DNA of 64,000 nucleotides. Source: Rathayibacter sp. VKM Ac-2754. GTDB lineage: Bacteria; Actinomycetota; Actinomycetes; Actinomycetales; Microbacteriaceae. The first letter of the stretch is position 1; every line of letters starts with the position of its first letter. Shown piece by piece: positions 26,840 to 35,774 of this stretch. The stretch is from the NCBI RefSeq assembly GCF_009807095.1, contig NZ_WUCC01000006.1, positions 62,001 to 126,000 on the forward strand, given 5' to 3'. The notes below the pieces were generated by a model. It did not search any database. It was not told the origin of the DNA and saw only the letters and a program-made list of their open reading frames with translations. Made by a program: the position numbers and the translations under genes.

Positions 26840-28252
26840 GTGGTGGATCACTCCCCGACCGATTCCGGCGATTACCGCATCGAGCACGACACGATGGGCG
26901 AGGTGCGCGTCCCCCGCGATGCGCTCTACGCCGCGCAGACGCAGCGCGCGGTCGAGAACTTCCCGATCTCGGGGGCGGGCCTCGAGTCCGCGCAGATCGC
27001 CGCCCTCGCGCGGATCAAGAAGGCCGCAGCACTCGTGAACGCCGAGCTGGGCGTCCTCGACGCCGATATCGCCCGCTCCATCGCGGACGCGGCCGACCTC
27101 GTCGTCGGCGGCGGCTACGACGAGCACTTCCCGATCGACGTCTACCAGACCGGATCCGGCACCTCGTCGAACATGAACATGAACGAGGTGCTCAGCACTC
27201 TCGCGACGACCGCGCTCGGCCGCACCGTGCACCCCAACGACCACGTCAACGCCTCGCAGTCCTCGAACGACGTCTTCCCGACCTCGGTGCACGTCGCCGT
27301 GACTGGCGCGCTGATCGAGAGCCTCATCCCCTCGCTCGAGCACCTCGCCGAAGCCCTCGAGGTCAAGGCTCAGCTGTGGTCCGAGGTCGTCAAGTCGGGG
27401 CGGACCCACCTGATGGACGCGACGCCCGTGACCCTCGGCCAGGAGTTCGGCGGCTACGCGATGCAGATCCGGCTCGGCATCGAGCGCGTCCGCTCGGCGC
27501 TGCCCCGCGTCGCGGAGGTCCCGCTCGGCGGCACGGCGGTCGGAACGGGCATCAACACCCCGGCCGGCTTCCCGCAGAAGGTCATCGCCCGCCTCGCCGA
27601 CGAGACCGGGCTGCCCGTCACCGAGGCGCGCGACCACTTCGAGGCGCAGGGCGCACGCGACTCCCTCGTCGAGGCCTCGGGCGCGCTGCGCGTCCTCGCC
27701 GTCAGCCTCACCAAGATCAACAACGACATCCGCTGGATGGGCTCCGGCCCCAACACCGGGCTCGGCGAACTGCACATCCCCGACCTCCAGCCCGGCTCGT
27801 CGATCATGCCCGGCAAGGTCAACCCGGTCATCCCGGAGGCGGTCCTCATGGTGTGCGCCCGCGTCATCGGCAACGACGCCACCATCGCCTGGGCCGGCGC
27901 CTCGGGCGCCTTCGAGCTCAACGTCGCGATCCCGGTCATGGGCACCGCCCTGCTCGAGTCGATCCGCCTCCTGTCGAGCTCGGCGACCCTCCTCGCCGAC
28001 AAGACCGTCGACGGCCTCACGGCGAACGTCGAGCGCGCCCGCGCCCTGGCCGAGTCCTCGCCGTCCATCGTCACGCCGCTCAACAAGGTGATCGGCTACG
28101 AGGCCGCCGCGAAGGTCGCCAAGAACTCGGTCGCGAAGGGCATCACCGTCCGCGAGTCGGTCGTCGACCTCGGCTTCGTCGAGCGCGGCGAGGTGACGGA
28201 GGAGCAGCTGGACGCGGCCCTCGACGTCATGTCGATGACCCGGCCGGGCTGA
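26840..28252 (+). CDS. fumC: Class II fumarate hydratase
   Basis: 470 residues. Converts fumarate to malate in the TCA cycle, oxygen-stable and cluster-free. Active-site signatures: [49 protein letters not shown], and the fumarase/aspartase loop [19 protein letters not shown] at 26840 has AAGGA upstream. No stem-loop is seen in the 91-bp gap before it; a strong hairpin follows at 28260-28289. Confidence 0.97.
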   Translation: MVDHSPTDSGDYRIEHDTMGEVRVPRDALYAAQTQRAVENFPISGAGLESAQIAALARIKKAAALVNAELGVLDADIARSIADAADLVVGGGYDEHFPIDVYQTGSGTSSNMNMNEVLSTLATTALGRTVHPNDHVNASQSSNDVFPTSVHVAVTGALIESLIPSLEHLAEALEVKAQLWSEVVKSGRTHLMDATPVTLGQEFGGYAMQIRLGIERVRSALPRVAEVPLGGTAVGTGINTPAGFPQKVIARLADETGLPVTEARDHFEAQGARDSLVEASGALRVLAVSLTKINNDIRWMGSGPNTGLGELHIPDLQPGSSIMPGKVNPVIPEAVLMVCARVIGNDATIAWAGASGAFELNVAIPVMGTALLESIRLLSSSATLLADKTVDGLTANVERARALAESSPSIVTPLNKVIGYEAAAKVAKNSVAKGITVRESVVDLGFVERGEVTEEQLDAALDVMSMTRPG

Positions 28253-28259
28253 ATCGTTT

Positions 28260-28289
28260 GGTGAGGTCTGCGCGAGCGCAGACCTCACC
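28260..28289 (+). terminator. Terminator of fumC
   Basis: Perfect 14-bp stem GGTGAGGTCTGCGC / GCGCAGACCTCACC with GA loop, 7 nt after the stop. It lacks a T run. Confidence 0.8.
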
Positions 28290-28341
28290 GCGGTCGGCAG
28301 AGCGGAGGGGGCGTTTCGCAGAGCGGGGTGCGAACGGCTAC

Positions 28342-28367
28342 GGCGAAACGCTGGCACGCGTTTCGCC
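28342..28367. repeat. Hairpin with invariant TGGCAC loop, copy 1
   Basis: GGCGAAACGC, loop TGGCAC, GCGTTTCGCC. An analogous hairpin with a different stem but the same loop lies at 60361-60386. CGCAGAGCG occurs about 25 nt upstream in both. Confidence 0.7.
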
Positions 28368-28466
28368 GGTTCGCCTCCGCGGTGGTCGGCTGGTCCGGGT
28401 ACGGGCTGCTCGGTCGAGGTGATCCGGGCGCGCACGGCGGACTCGGTGGATCCCCTTGCCTGGGCA

Positions 28467-28505
28467 TGCTGACCGAGCCCGCAGAACGGGCCTATCGAGC
28501 GGCGA
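28467..28505. repeat. Degenerate half copy of the family intergenic repeat
   Basis: TGACCGAGCCCGCAGAACGGG followed by CCTATCGAGCGGCGAAG: one diverged arm. Confidence 0.55.
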
Positions 28506-28556
28506 AGCCGCTTCTCCTGCCGACGGCGGCGAATCGGCGCGCGGCGTCCTCCCCAT

Positions 28557-28683
28557 GCTGGTCGAGTAGCCCCGCAGGGGCGTATCGAGACCCACCAGCG
28601 TCAGCAGACCAGCCTTCCGATCCGGCCTTCTGACGCTGGTGGATCTCGATACGCCCGCTCCGCGGGCTACTCGATCAGCGAGG
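28557..28683. repeat. Full copy of the family intergenic inverted repeat
   Basis: Left arm CTGGTCGAGTAGCCCCGCAG...CACCAGCGTCAG; right arm CTGACGCTGGTGGATCTCGA...CTACTCGATCAG. The outer arms pair over about 45 bp, each with its own hairpin. Confidence 0.88.
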
Positions 28684-28851
28684 AAGGAGCCCGCCACACG
28701 AGCTGCTTGATCAGCGAGGAAGGAGCCCGCCATACGAGCTGCTTGATCAGCGAGGAGGGGGTCCGCTGTACGGGTCGCTCGATCAGCGAGGAGGGGGTCC
28801 GCTCCGTGGGCTGCTGACCAGCGAGGAGGGGGCGCGCTCCGCGGCCCACTC
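28673..28851. repeat. Tandem 36-bp repeat array, five copies
   Basis: Units start GATCAGCGAGGA at 28673, 28709, 28745, 28781 and 28816, and grow out of the last bases of the family repeat. Copies 1 and 2 are nearly identical and the rest drift. The whole 28253-28914 gap between fumC and the monooxygenase contains hairpins and repeats and no gene. Confidence 0.85.
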
Positions 28852-28914
28852 GAGCGGCAGCGAAGGGAGAAGACCCGCCAGCGTCGGAAGTCGGGGGCAG
28901 CGGTCCGCCGACGA

Positions 28915-30150
28915 TCACGGACGGCGGGACCACGCGGGCGCGCGCTCGGGGCGCGGGCCGACTCCGACGAGGAGGGCGGGCACGACCGCGAGGGCCGGGA
29001 GGGTGCGCAGGAGCGCGACGACGGACGGCGGCGGGCCCGACAGGCGGCCGCTCAGCGCCGGCAGGATCAGGCGGGCGTGCAGGAGCCTCTGCAGGGTCTG
29101 GACGAGTACGGCGGGGAGTCCGCGACGGCGCTGGACGCGCGCGAGCAGCGTGTCGCCTCCGCTCCCGAAGACGCCCCTGCGGAGGGGACCGGCCAGAAGC
29201 CGGGCCGTCGCGACGGCGTCCTGGACGGCGAGGTTGATGCCGACTCCGCCGACGGGAGACATGGCGTGCGCGGCGTCGCCGATGCAGAGCACGCCCGGCG
29301 CGTGCCAGCGGCGGAGGCGGTCGAGGCGGACGTCGAGGTGCTTCACCTCGTCCATCGACGCGATCGCGTCGACGTCGTCGGCCACCTCGGGCAGGAGTGC
29401 CGCCGCCTCCGCCCGGAAGGCCTCGATCCCGCGGGCGCGCACCTCGGCATCGGTGCCCTTCCGCCCCAGGCGCGCAACCTGGAGGTAGCCGCGACGCGGG
29501 ATGGCGATCGCCACCCGGCCCGCCCCGATCCGCGGCAGCAGCGACTCCCCCACCGCGCGCCCGGTCGGGATCCGATACCACCAGACGTCGAAGCCGACGG
29601 CGACCTCCCGCGCCTCGAGGCCGACCGAGCGGCGCACCGCCGACCATCGCCCGTCGCAGGCGACGGTGAGGTCGGCGAGGAGTCGCCCCGACCCCGACGG
29701 CGCCGTGAACCGGACTCCGACGACGCGGTCGCCGTCGCGGACGACCTCCGTCACCTCGTGCTCGGTGAGGAGGGTGAACGACGGTTCGGCCGCTGCCGCC
29801 TCGGCGAGCAGATCCAGCAGGTCCCACTGCGGCACCATCGCGATGTACGCATGCCGCACCGGCAGCCGCGAGAAGTCGGCCAGGACCGCGTGGGCACCGT
29901 TCGCCGTCGGGACGCTCACGCGCCGGATCCTCGACTGCGGCAGCGCGTCGAAGCGGGCCAGGAGCCCGAGGTCGTCGAGGAGCCCGAGCGTCGTCGGGTG
30001 CACCGTGTCGCCGCGGAAGTCGCGCAGGAAGTCCGCGTGCTTCTCTAGCACCGTCACCTCGACGCCGGCGCGCGCGAGCAGCAGGCCGAGCACGAGCCCC
30101 GCCGGCCCGGCTCCCACGATCACGCAGGTCGTCCGCGCGTCCCGATCCAT
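28915..30150 (-). CDS. FAD-dependent monooxygenase (PF01494-like)
   Basis: About 411 residues. FAD-binding GAGPAGLVLGLLLARAGVEV lies near residue 13, HADFLRDFRGDTVHPTTL is typical of aromatic-ring hydroxylases (PHBH family), and VLCIGDAAHAMSPVGGVGIN is the second FAD motif. It would hydroxylate a small aromatic or polyketide-like substrate with NAD(P)H, but the substrate is not recognisable. ATG at 30150 is chosen because GGAGG lies 5 nt upstream. No pathway genes are adjacent. Confidence 0.88.
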   Translation of the reverse strand: MDRDARTTCVIVGAGPAGLVLGLLLARAGVEVTVLEKHADFLRDFRGDTVHPTTLGLLDDLGLLARFDALPQSRIRRVSVPTANGAHAVLADFSRLPVRHAYIAMVPQWDLLDLLAEAAAAEPSFTLLTEHEVTEVVRDGDRVVGVRFTAPSGSGRLLADLTVACDGRWSAVRRSVGLEAREVAVGFDVWWYRIPTGRAVGESLLPRIGAGRVAIAIPRRGYLQVARLGRKGTDAEVRARGIEAFRAEAAALLPEVADDVDAIASMDEVKHLDVRLDRLRRWHAPGVLCIGDAAHAMSPVGGVGINLAVQDAVATARLLAGPLRRGVFGSGGDTLLARVQRRRGLPAVLVQTLQRLLHARLILPALSGRLSGPPPSVVALLRTLPALAVVPALLVGVGPRPERAPAWSRRP

Positions 30151-30221
30151 CGGAGCCTCCCCCCGCGGCGAGTACCGCCGCGTCCGGTCTACCACCGCGC
30201 CGACGGAGAGACCAGGCCCGC

Positions 30222-30698
30222 TCAGCCGGCCGCGACGACGATCCAGAAGCCGGCGAGCAGGAAGGGTCCGAACGCGACCCGTGAGCGGTCGCCGGCGAGC
30301 AGCTGCGGCAGTGTCCAGACGCCGGCGAGGAGGAAGGCCGCTCCGACTCCCGCGGCCGCACGACCGGATCCGAGCGCCGCGAGCGGGAACGCCAGCCCTG
30401 CTCCGAGCTTCACGTCGCCCATCCCGAGCCCGCCGGCGAGGTGGAGCGCACCGAGGACCAGCGCGACCCCGGCGACCGTCGGCACCTCTTCCGGCGCCTG
30501 CACGGCGCCTGCAGCGAGGATCGGCACGGTGAGCACGTTCGGCAGAAGGTGCCGGCGCACGTCCGCGAGCACGAGCGGCACCGAGACCGCCGCGATCACG
30601 AGCCCCGCGACACCCGCTCCCCCGGCAACGGCGACCACCCCCAGCGTCAGAGCTCCGAGCACGACGGCGACCCCATCGAGTACGGGGCCCTGGCGCAT
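30222..30698 (-). CDS. A24-type prepilin peptidase, short form
   Basis: 158 residues with about five hydrophobic helices. The aspartate protease motif GLGMGDVKLGAG (GxGDxK) and the earlier VLADVRRHLLPN (the first Asp) match type IV prepilin peptidases. It lacks the N-terminal methyltransferase domain of the full PilD/GspO type. No pilin, ATPase or secretion genes are in the window, so it is an orphan here; its partner may be a Tad-type pilus elsewhere. ATG at 30698 is 6 nt from a -10 box. Confidence 0.8.
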   Translation of the reverse strand: MRQGPVLDGVAVVLGALTLGVVAVAGGAGVAGLVIAAVSVPLVLADVRRHLLPNVLTVPILAAGAVQAPEEVPTVAGVALVLGALHLAGGLGMGDVKLGAGLAFPLAALGSGRAAAGVGAAFLLAGVWTLPQLLAGDRSRVAFGPFLLAGFWIVVAAG

Positions 30699-30704
30699 CC
30701 GCCG

Positions 30705-30710
30705 ACCGTA
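30705..30710 (-). promoter_or_regulatory. -10 box, leaderless promoter of the prepilin peptidase gene
   Basis: TACGGT on the minus strand, 6 nt upstream of the ATG at 30698. Confidence 0.5.
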
Positions 30711-30794
30711 GACCGAACGGCGCCCGCCCTGCAGAAGTTCTCCACAGCCCGGCCGTCCACTGGAGTGGGCCCCTTCGAAGGACCTCTCGCGGAG

Positions 30795-31961
30795 TCAGTC
30801 CCGGGCCGTGACCGGGCCCAGCCAGGCGTTCGCGAACGTCGAGTGCGCCGACTCGTCGTCGGAGGGGTGGAAGAGCCCTGCCAGCACGTCGCGGTAGAGC
30901 CGGGACAGCTCCGAGTGCCGCGAGTAGGCGGAGCCCCCCGACGCACGCACGGCGCTCTCGACGATGCGCAGCGCCGCCTCCGTGGTGCGGATCTTGACCC
31001 CGACCAGCGAGGGGAACCAGCGCGCGCCCCGGTCGATCAGCGCGTCGACATCGGCGGCGGCCAAGTGCAGAGGAGCCTCCAGGCCGTCGAGCAGGATGGC
31101 CGCGTCGGCGATCCGCCAGCGGATGTCGGGGTCGTCGGCCAGCGAGCGGCCGCCCGCCTTGAGCGAGGTGCGGCGCCGAGCCGCCTCGACGGCGAGGGTC
31201 AGCGCCCGCTGCGCGATCCCGAGGTAGACGGAGGCGATCAGCAGCTCGAAGTTCGCGAAGATCGCGAAGACCAGCAGGTCGGCGGAGGGGCCGACGGGCA
31301 GCGAGCGGAACATCCGCTCGGCCGGCACCTCGACGCCGTCGAGCACCGTGGTCCTGCTCTGCGTCGCGCGCATGCCGAGCGTGTCCCAGTCGTCGCGGAC
31401 GCTGAGGCCCGCCACGGGCGACTCCGGCGATTCGCGGTCGATGAAGCCGTGCACGAGGCGGGGCTCGGGACCGCTGTCGTCGCGGCCGAACACTCCGAGC
31501 CGCGTCCAGGCCGGTGAGAGCGAGGTGAAGACCTTGGTGCCGGTGAAGCGGTGGCCGCCGTCCGGCAGCGGCTCGGCCCGCGTGAGCGAGTCGAAGAGGA
31601 CGAGGTCGTTGCCGGCCTCGCTGTTGCCGAAGGCGAAGACGTGACCGGCGGCCGCGTCGCGCAGCACGTGCGTCAGGGAGTCGTCGCCGCGCTCGCGGAG
31701 GACGCGCGCGACGCCCGTCCAGACGAGGTGCATGTTGATCGCGAGCGCGGTGGCCGGAGCGGCGGTCGCCAGGCGCGTCTGCTCGGCCGCGACCTGCTCC
31801 AGGCCGAGGCCCGGGCCGCCGAGATCCTCGGGGACGAAGAGCGCCAGGTAGCCGATCGACCGCAGCTCGTCGAGGTCCTCGGCGAAGAAGGCGTTGCGCT
31901 CGTCGTAGTCGGCGGCGCGGAGACGGAAGCGCTCGAGGAGCGCGTCATCGAGGATGCTCAC
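30795..31961 (-). CDS. Acyl-CoA dehydrogenase family flavoprotein
   Basis: About 388 residues. N-terminal helical domain (DERNAFFAEDLDELRSIGYL, FVPEDLGGPGLGLEQVAAEQ), a middle beta domain with GHVFAFGNSEAGND, FTGTKVFTSLSPAW and LGMRATQSRTTVLDGVEVP, and a C-terminal helical bundle. The usual catalytic Glu position is not clear, so it could be a monooxygenase-like relative (DszC/hydroxylase type) rather than a true dehydrogenase. GTG at 31961 is chosen because TACCGT lies 6 nt upstream; 31994 is the alternative. The substrate is unknown. Confidence 0.85.
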   Translation of the reverse strand: MSILDDALLERFRLRAADYDERNAFFAEDLDELRSIGYLALFVPEDLGGPGLGLEQVAAEQTRLATAAPATALAINMHLVWTGVARVLRERGDDSLTHVLRDAAAGHVFAFGNSEAGNDLVLFDSLTRAEPLPDGGHRFTGTKVFTSLSPAWTRLGVFGRDDSGPEPRLVHGFIDRESPESPVAGLSVRDDWDTLGMRATQSRTTVLDGVEVPAERMFRSLPVGPSADLLVFAIFANFELLIASVYLGIAQRALTLAVEAARRRTSLKAGGRSLADDPDIRWRIADAAILLDGLEAPLHLAAADVDALIDRGARWFPSLVGVKIRTTEAALRIVESAVRASGGSAYSRHSELSRLYRDVLAGLFHPSDDESAHSTFANAWLGPVTARD

Positions 31962-31967
31962 CTCCCC

Positions 31968-31973
31968 ACGGTA
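31968..31973 (-). promoter_or_regulatory. -10 box, leaderless promoter of the acyl-CoA dehydrogenase-like gene
   Basis: TACCGT on the minus strand, 6 nt from the GTG at 31961. Confidence 0.45.
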
Positions 31974-32013
31974 CGCCGCCCGCCCCGGCGCCACCTCCGG
32001 CTCGCACGAACAT

Positions 32014-32090
32014 CTCCGGCTCGCAGAAACGCGTCCGGCGCGCAGGAATCGGGAGATTCCGCGAGCCGAACGCGTTCTGACGAGCCGGAG
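32014..32090. repeat. Large imperfect inverted repeat after phoH
   Basis: CTCCGGCTCG (32014) pairs with CGAGCCGGAG (32081-32090); inside, AGAAACGCGT pairs with ACGCGTTCT and GGAATC with GATTCC. Possibly the terminator of the PhoH gene. Confidence 0.6.
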
Positions 32091-32106
32091 GTGCCCCGGC
32101 CGGCGC

Positions 32107-33489
32107 TCAGGCCAGCTCGTTCGACTCCAGCATCTCGGTGACGAGGGCCGCGATCGCCGACCGCTCCGATCGCGTGAGAGTGACGTGCGCGAAGAGCGGG
32201 TGCCCCTTCAGCGTCTCGATCACGGAGGCGACGCCGTCGTGCCGCCCGACCCGCAGGTTGTCGCGCTGCGCGACGTCGTGGGTGAGCACCACGCGCGAGT
32301 TCTGGCCGACGCGCGAGAGCACCGTGAGCAGGACGTTCCGCTCGAGCGACTGCGCCTCGTCGACGATCACGAACGCGTCGTGCAGGGACCGACCGCGGAT
32401 GTGGGTCAGCGGCAGGACCTCGAGCATCCCGCGCTCGATCACCTCGTCGAGCACGTTCTGCGAGACGAGGGCGCCGAGGGTGTCGAAGACAGCCTGGGCC
32501 CACGGGTTCATCTTCTCGGCGGCGTCACCCGGGAGGAAGCCGAGATCCTGACCGCCGACCGCGTAGAGCGGGCGGAACACCATGATCTTCTTGTGCTGCC
32601 GCTTCTCGAGCACCGCCTCGAGTCCGGCGCACAGGGCGAGGGCCGACTTGCCGGTGCCGGCCCGGCCGCCGAGCGAGACGATGCCCACCTCCTGGTCGAG
32701 GAGCAGGTCGATGGCGAGCCGCTGCTCCGCCGAGCGCCCGTGCAGCCCGAAGACGTCGCGGTCACCCCGGACGAGCGTGATCTGGCGCTTGCCGGTGACC
32801 CTCGCGAGCGCGGAGCCGCGGTCGGAGTGCACGACGAGCCCGGTGTTCACGGGGATCTCGGCGACCACGTCGGTGAAGAGGCGCTCGCGGTCGTAGAACT
32901 CGCTCATCGCGTCGCCGGCCAGCGTGATGTCGTCCATCCCCGTCCAGCCCGACTCGGGGGCCAGCTCGGCCAGATACTCCTCGGCGGCGATGCCGATGGA
33001 GGCGGCCTTCACTCGCATCGGCATGTCCTTGGACACGACCGTCACGAGAGCGCCCTCGGTCTGCAGGTTCATCGCGACGGCCAGGATCCGGGCGTCGTTG
33101 TCGCCGAGCTGCAGACCGCTCGGCAGCACCGACATGTTCGAGTGGTTTAGCTCGACGCGGAGGGTGCCGCCGTTGCCGACGGCGATCGGGAAGTCGAGCC
33201 GCTCGTGCTGGATGCGCAGCTCGTCGAGATTGCGCAGCGCCTGCCGGGCGAAGTAGCCGATCTCGGGATCGTTGCGCTTGCCCTCGAGCTCGCTGATCAC
33301 CACGACCGGCAGCACGACGGCGTGCTCCGCGAAGCGGAACATCGAGGAGGGATCCGACAGCAGCACCGACGTGTCGAGGACGTAGGTGCGTTGGAGCTGT
33401 CCGGTCGGATTCGCAGAGTCCCGCTGCGCTCGGCGGTGGACGCCGCCCTGCGCTGCGGTCTGCGGATCCATGCCCTGGGGAACTGTCAC
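32107..33489 (-). CDS. phoH2: PIN-PhoH fusion ATPase (PhoH2-like)
   Basis: About 460 residues. Residues about 20-160 are a PIN RNase domain ([43 protein letters not shown]). Residues about 255-450 are the PhoH ATPase with Walker [32 protein letters not shown], and Walker [12 protein letters not shown]. Mycobacterial PhoH2 of the same layout unwinds and cuts RNA. The small antitoxin gene found upstream in mycobacteria is not seen here. GTG at 33489 is chosen because GGAGAG lies 5 nt upstream. Confidence 0.93.
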   Translation of the reverse strand: MTVPQGMDPQTAAQGGVHRRAQRDSANPTGQLQRTYVLDTSVLLSDPSSMFRFAEHAVVLPVVVISELEGKRNDPEIGYFARQALRNLDELRIQHERLDFPIAVGNGGTLRVELNHSNMSVLPSGLQLGDNDARILAVAMNLQTEGALVTVVSKDMPMRVKAASIGIAAEEYLAELAPESGWTGMDDITLAGDAMSEFYDRERLFTDVVAEIPVNTGLVVHSDRGSALARVTGKRQITLVRGDRDVFGLHGRSAEQRLAIDLLLDQEVGIVSLGGRAGTGKSALALCAGLEAVLEKRQHKKIMVFRPLYAVGGQDLGFLPGDAAEKMNPWAQAVFDTLGALVSQNVLDEVIERGMLEVLPLTHIRGRSLHDAFVIVDEAQSLERNVLLTVLSRVGQNSRVVLTHDVAQRDNLRVGRHDGVASVIETLKGHPLFAHVTLTRSERSAIAALVTEMLESNELA

Positions 33490-33504
33490 GTCGACTCTCC
33501 ACAC

Positions 33505-33524
33505 TCGGGGGCGCGGGCCCCCGA
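33505..33524 (-). promoter_or_regulatory. Stem-loop directly upstream of the phoH2 ribosome binding site
   Basis: TCGGGGGC, 4-nt loop, GCCCCCGA, ending 5 nt before the GGAGAG site. It could modulate initiation. The rest of the gap to 33733 is relatively AT-rich and probably holds the promoter. Confidence 0.45.
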
Positions 33525-33733
33525 CTCATGCTGCGAGCCGGCCCCATGGGTGCAACTGGTGCACCGCGCAGTTCCCTTCGGTGGTCTGCGCGATATCGAG
33601 CCGTACTTGTGTGGCCGTCTCGACCAGGCGCTGTACCTGATGACTCGAACCTAACCCCGCGAATGACAGGCGTGTGCTTTCTTGCGCTACGAACGTGTAA
33701 CCAGTATGTGAACGGCCGTCGGCGGAACAGCCG

Positions 33734-34867
33734 TCAGTACTCGACGACGGTCGCCGCCGAGACGAGCGCGGAGCGGAGCACGGCCAGGGTCTCGTCGGTG
33801 GTGCTCGCGTGAGCGCTGAATCGCACGGTGCCGGGGCGGAGCCGCGCCGTGACTCCGTGGGCCGCGAGCGCCGCGGAGAGCGGGCCGAGCTCCTCCGGCG
33901 CCGGCTCGAGCACGACGATCCCCGCACGGCTCCGCTCGTCGCGAGAGCCGACGACGGCGAGGCCGAACTCGTCGGCGAGGTCGATGATCGCGCTCACCCG
34001 GTCGGCCACGCGAGCGGCGACGGCGGGCACGCCCACCGCCGCGATGTCCTCGAGCGCGGCCGCCAGGCGGGCCTGCGCGATCGGGTCGGGGTTCGTGATG
34101 CTGAAGGCTCCTGCGCCCGCCCGAGGAGCTCCCACCTCGTCCCACGGCTCCGGAGCGTCGGCGCCCGTCCATCCCGACAGCAGCGGAGCGAGGCGGGACA
34201 GGGCGCGATCGCCGAGGGCGAGGAAGCCCGTCCCCCAGCCGGCCCGCACCCACTTCTGACCGCCCGAGACGACGACGTCGGCGAGCTCGTAGGGAGCGTC
34301 CACGACTCCGAAGCCCTGGATCGCATCGACGACGAGGAGGCGGTCGCCGATGACGTCGCGGATCCCCTCGAGATCGGCGACGTGGCCGGTGCGCGAGTCG
34401 ACCAGGCTGAGGGCGACGGCGGCGATCTCGGGCGTGAGCTGCTCGCGGACGCCGGCGGGCGTCACGTGCCCCGCCGCGCCCTCGAGCCACACCGGCGACC
34501 TCTCTCCGCGCAGCGCTGCCGTGCGCACCGCGGCGAACGGGAGGCTCGGGAACTCCCCCGGCGACAGCAGGACCGCTCCCGGCACTCCGAGCAGGGCGTG
34601 CATCAGGCCGGTCGAGGTGTTCGGCTGGAAGACGATCCGATCGGCCGGGAAGCGCACGAGAGCGGCGACGGCCTCGCGCACCCGCGCGTCCTGCCGGAAC
34701 AGCTCGTCGAGTGTCTCGGCGGCGGCTCGCGCGAGCAGCGCGGAGGCGGCGGCCTGCTCGGCCACGGCGGTCGACGAGATCGGCCCCACCCGCGCGAAGT
34801 CGAGGTACCCCGTCTCCTCGTCGAACGTCTCGAGGTAGGCGGCGAGTGCGGCGTCGTGCGCGGTCAT
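33734..34867 (-). CDS. PLP-dependent aminotransferase, class V
   Basis: 377 residues. The PLP lysine is in VVVSGGQKWVRAGWGTGFLA (about residue 203); VVDAIQGFGVVDA supplies the Asp and Gln that contact the cofactor, and VALSLVDSRTGHVADLEGI and SPGEFPSLPFAAVR are class V features. It may be a cysteine desulfurase-like or kynureninase-like enzyme, but no partner genes point to a substrate. It ends upstream of phoH2 and starts 25 bp after the uppS stop, so it is probably co-transcribed with uppS. Confidence 0.88.
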   Translation of the reverse strand: MTAHDAALAAYLETFDEETGYLDFARVGPISSTAVAEQAAASALLARAAAETLDELFRQDARVREAVAALVRFPADRIVFQPNTSTGLMHALLGVPGAVLLSPGEFPSLPFAAVRTAALRGERSPVWLEGAAGHVTPAGVREQLTPEIAAVALSLVDSRTGHVADLEGIRDVIGDRLLVVDAIQGFGVVDAPYELADVVVSGGQKWVRAGWGTGFLALGDRALSRLAPLLSGWTGADAPEPWDEVGAPRAGAGAFSITNPDPIAQARLAAALEDIAAVGVPAVAARVADRVSAIIDLADEFGLAVVGSRDERSRAGIVVLEPAPEELGPLSAALAAHGVTARLRPGTVRFSAHASTTDETLAVLRSALVSAATVVEY

Positions 34868-34892
34868 GCCGGCCCTTCCGGTCGGGTGTCGG

Positions 34893-35678
34893 TCAGCTGC
34901 CGAAGCGGCGGTGGCGGCCGGCGTAGTCGCGCAGCGCCCGGAGGAAGTCGACCTCGCGGATGTCGGGGCCGAGCGCCTCCATGAAGTAGAACTCGCTGTG
35001 CGCGCTCTGCCAGAGCATGAAGTCCGAGAGGCGCTGCTCGCCGGAGGTGCGGATCACCAGATCCGGGTCGGGCTGCCCGCTGGTGTAGAGGTGCTCGCCG
35101 ATCAGCTCGGGAGTGAGCAGGCCGGCGACGTCCTCGATCGAGGAGCCGAGCTTACCGTGCTCGTCGAGGATGCTCCTGACCGCCTGGGCGATCTCGTGCC
35201 GCCCGCCGTAGCCGACGGCCAGGTTCACGTGCAGGCCGGTGTGGTCGGCGGTCCGCTCCTCCGCGCTGTCGAGCGCCGTCACGAGCGACTCCGGCAGTCC
35301 GTCGTCCGAGCCCACGTGCTGCACGCGCCAGTCGGGCTGCTGCGACACCTCCTCGGCGAGGTCGGCGATGATCGCGATCAGCTCGGTGAGCTCGGAGGTC
35401 TCGCGACCGACGAGGTTGTCCTGCGAGAGCAGGTAGAGCGTGACGTGGCGGATGCCGAGCTCGTCGCACCACTGCAGGAACTCGTGCACCTTCGCGGCGC
35501 CCGCCCGGTGCCCGTGCGCGGCCGTCTCGAGCGCGCGCTGACGCGCCCAGCGGCGGTTGCCGTCGATGATCATGGCGACGTGGTTCGGCAGCGTCCCGGG
35601 AGCGAAGCTCGACCGCAGGCGCTTCTTGTAGACGCCGTAGAGGAGGTCCCTCCCCACAGGCAGTCTCGACTTCGGCAC
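34893..35678 (-). CDS. uppS: Isoprenyl (undecaprenyl/short Z-type) diphosphate synthase
   Basis: 261 residues. Cis-prenyltransferase making the lipid carrier for cell-wall sugars. MIIDGNRRWARQR (catalytic Asp and phosphate loop), LYLLSQDNLVGRET, LHVNLAVGYGGRHEI, and LVIRTSGEQRLSDFMLWQSA with HSEFYF are all conserved. Actinobacteria have both a Z,E-farnesyl and a decaprenyl type; the product length cannot be read from sequence alone. GTG at 35678 is 6 nt from TACCGT, so probably leaderless. It is divergent from the hemolysin III gene. Confidence 0.94.
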   Translation of the reverse strand: MPKSRLPVGRDLLYGVYKKRLRSSFAPGTLPNHVAMIIDGNRRWARQRALETAAHGHRAGAAKVHEFLQWCDELGIRHVTLYLLSQDNLVGRETSELTELIAIIADLAEEVSQQPDWRVQHVGSDDGLPESLVTALDSAEERTADHTGLHVNLAVGYGGRHEIAQAVRSILDEHGKLGSSIEDVAGLLTPELIGEHLYTSGQPDPDLVIRTSGEQRLSDFMLWQSAHSEFYFMEALGPDIREVDFLRALRDYAGRHRRFGS

Positions 35679-35684
35679 AGGGAC

Positions 35685-35690
35685 ACGGTA
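35685..35690 (-). promoter_or_regulatory. -10 box, leaderless promoter of uppS
   Basis: TACCGT on the minus strand, 6 nt upstream of the GTG at 35678; no Shine-Dalgarno is present. Confidence 0.5.
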
Positions 35691-35761
35691 GTCGATGGTC
35701 CACGGCAGTCGGCACGCGGGGCTCGCCTGTGCGGGGCCGGGAGCCGCCCGGGAGCGCGTCG

Positions 35762-35767
35762 TATCCT
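35762..35767 (+). promoter_or_regulatory. -10 box, leaderless promoter of the hemolysin III gene
   Basis: TATCCT with a 7-nt gap to the ATG at 35775. Confidence 0.5.
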
Positions 35768-35774
35768 GTCGCGT

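Noticed and set aside
28673-28851. Possible CRISPR array
   Set aside because: Units of 36 bp are contiguous without spacers and drift in sequence; no cas genes are nearby.
33635-33665. tRNA T-arm-like GGTTCGAGTC on the minus strand
   Set aside because: No acceptor, D or anticodon stem can be built around it.
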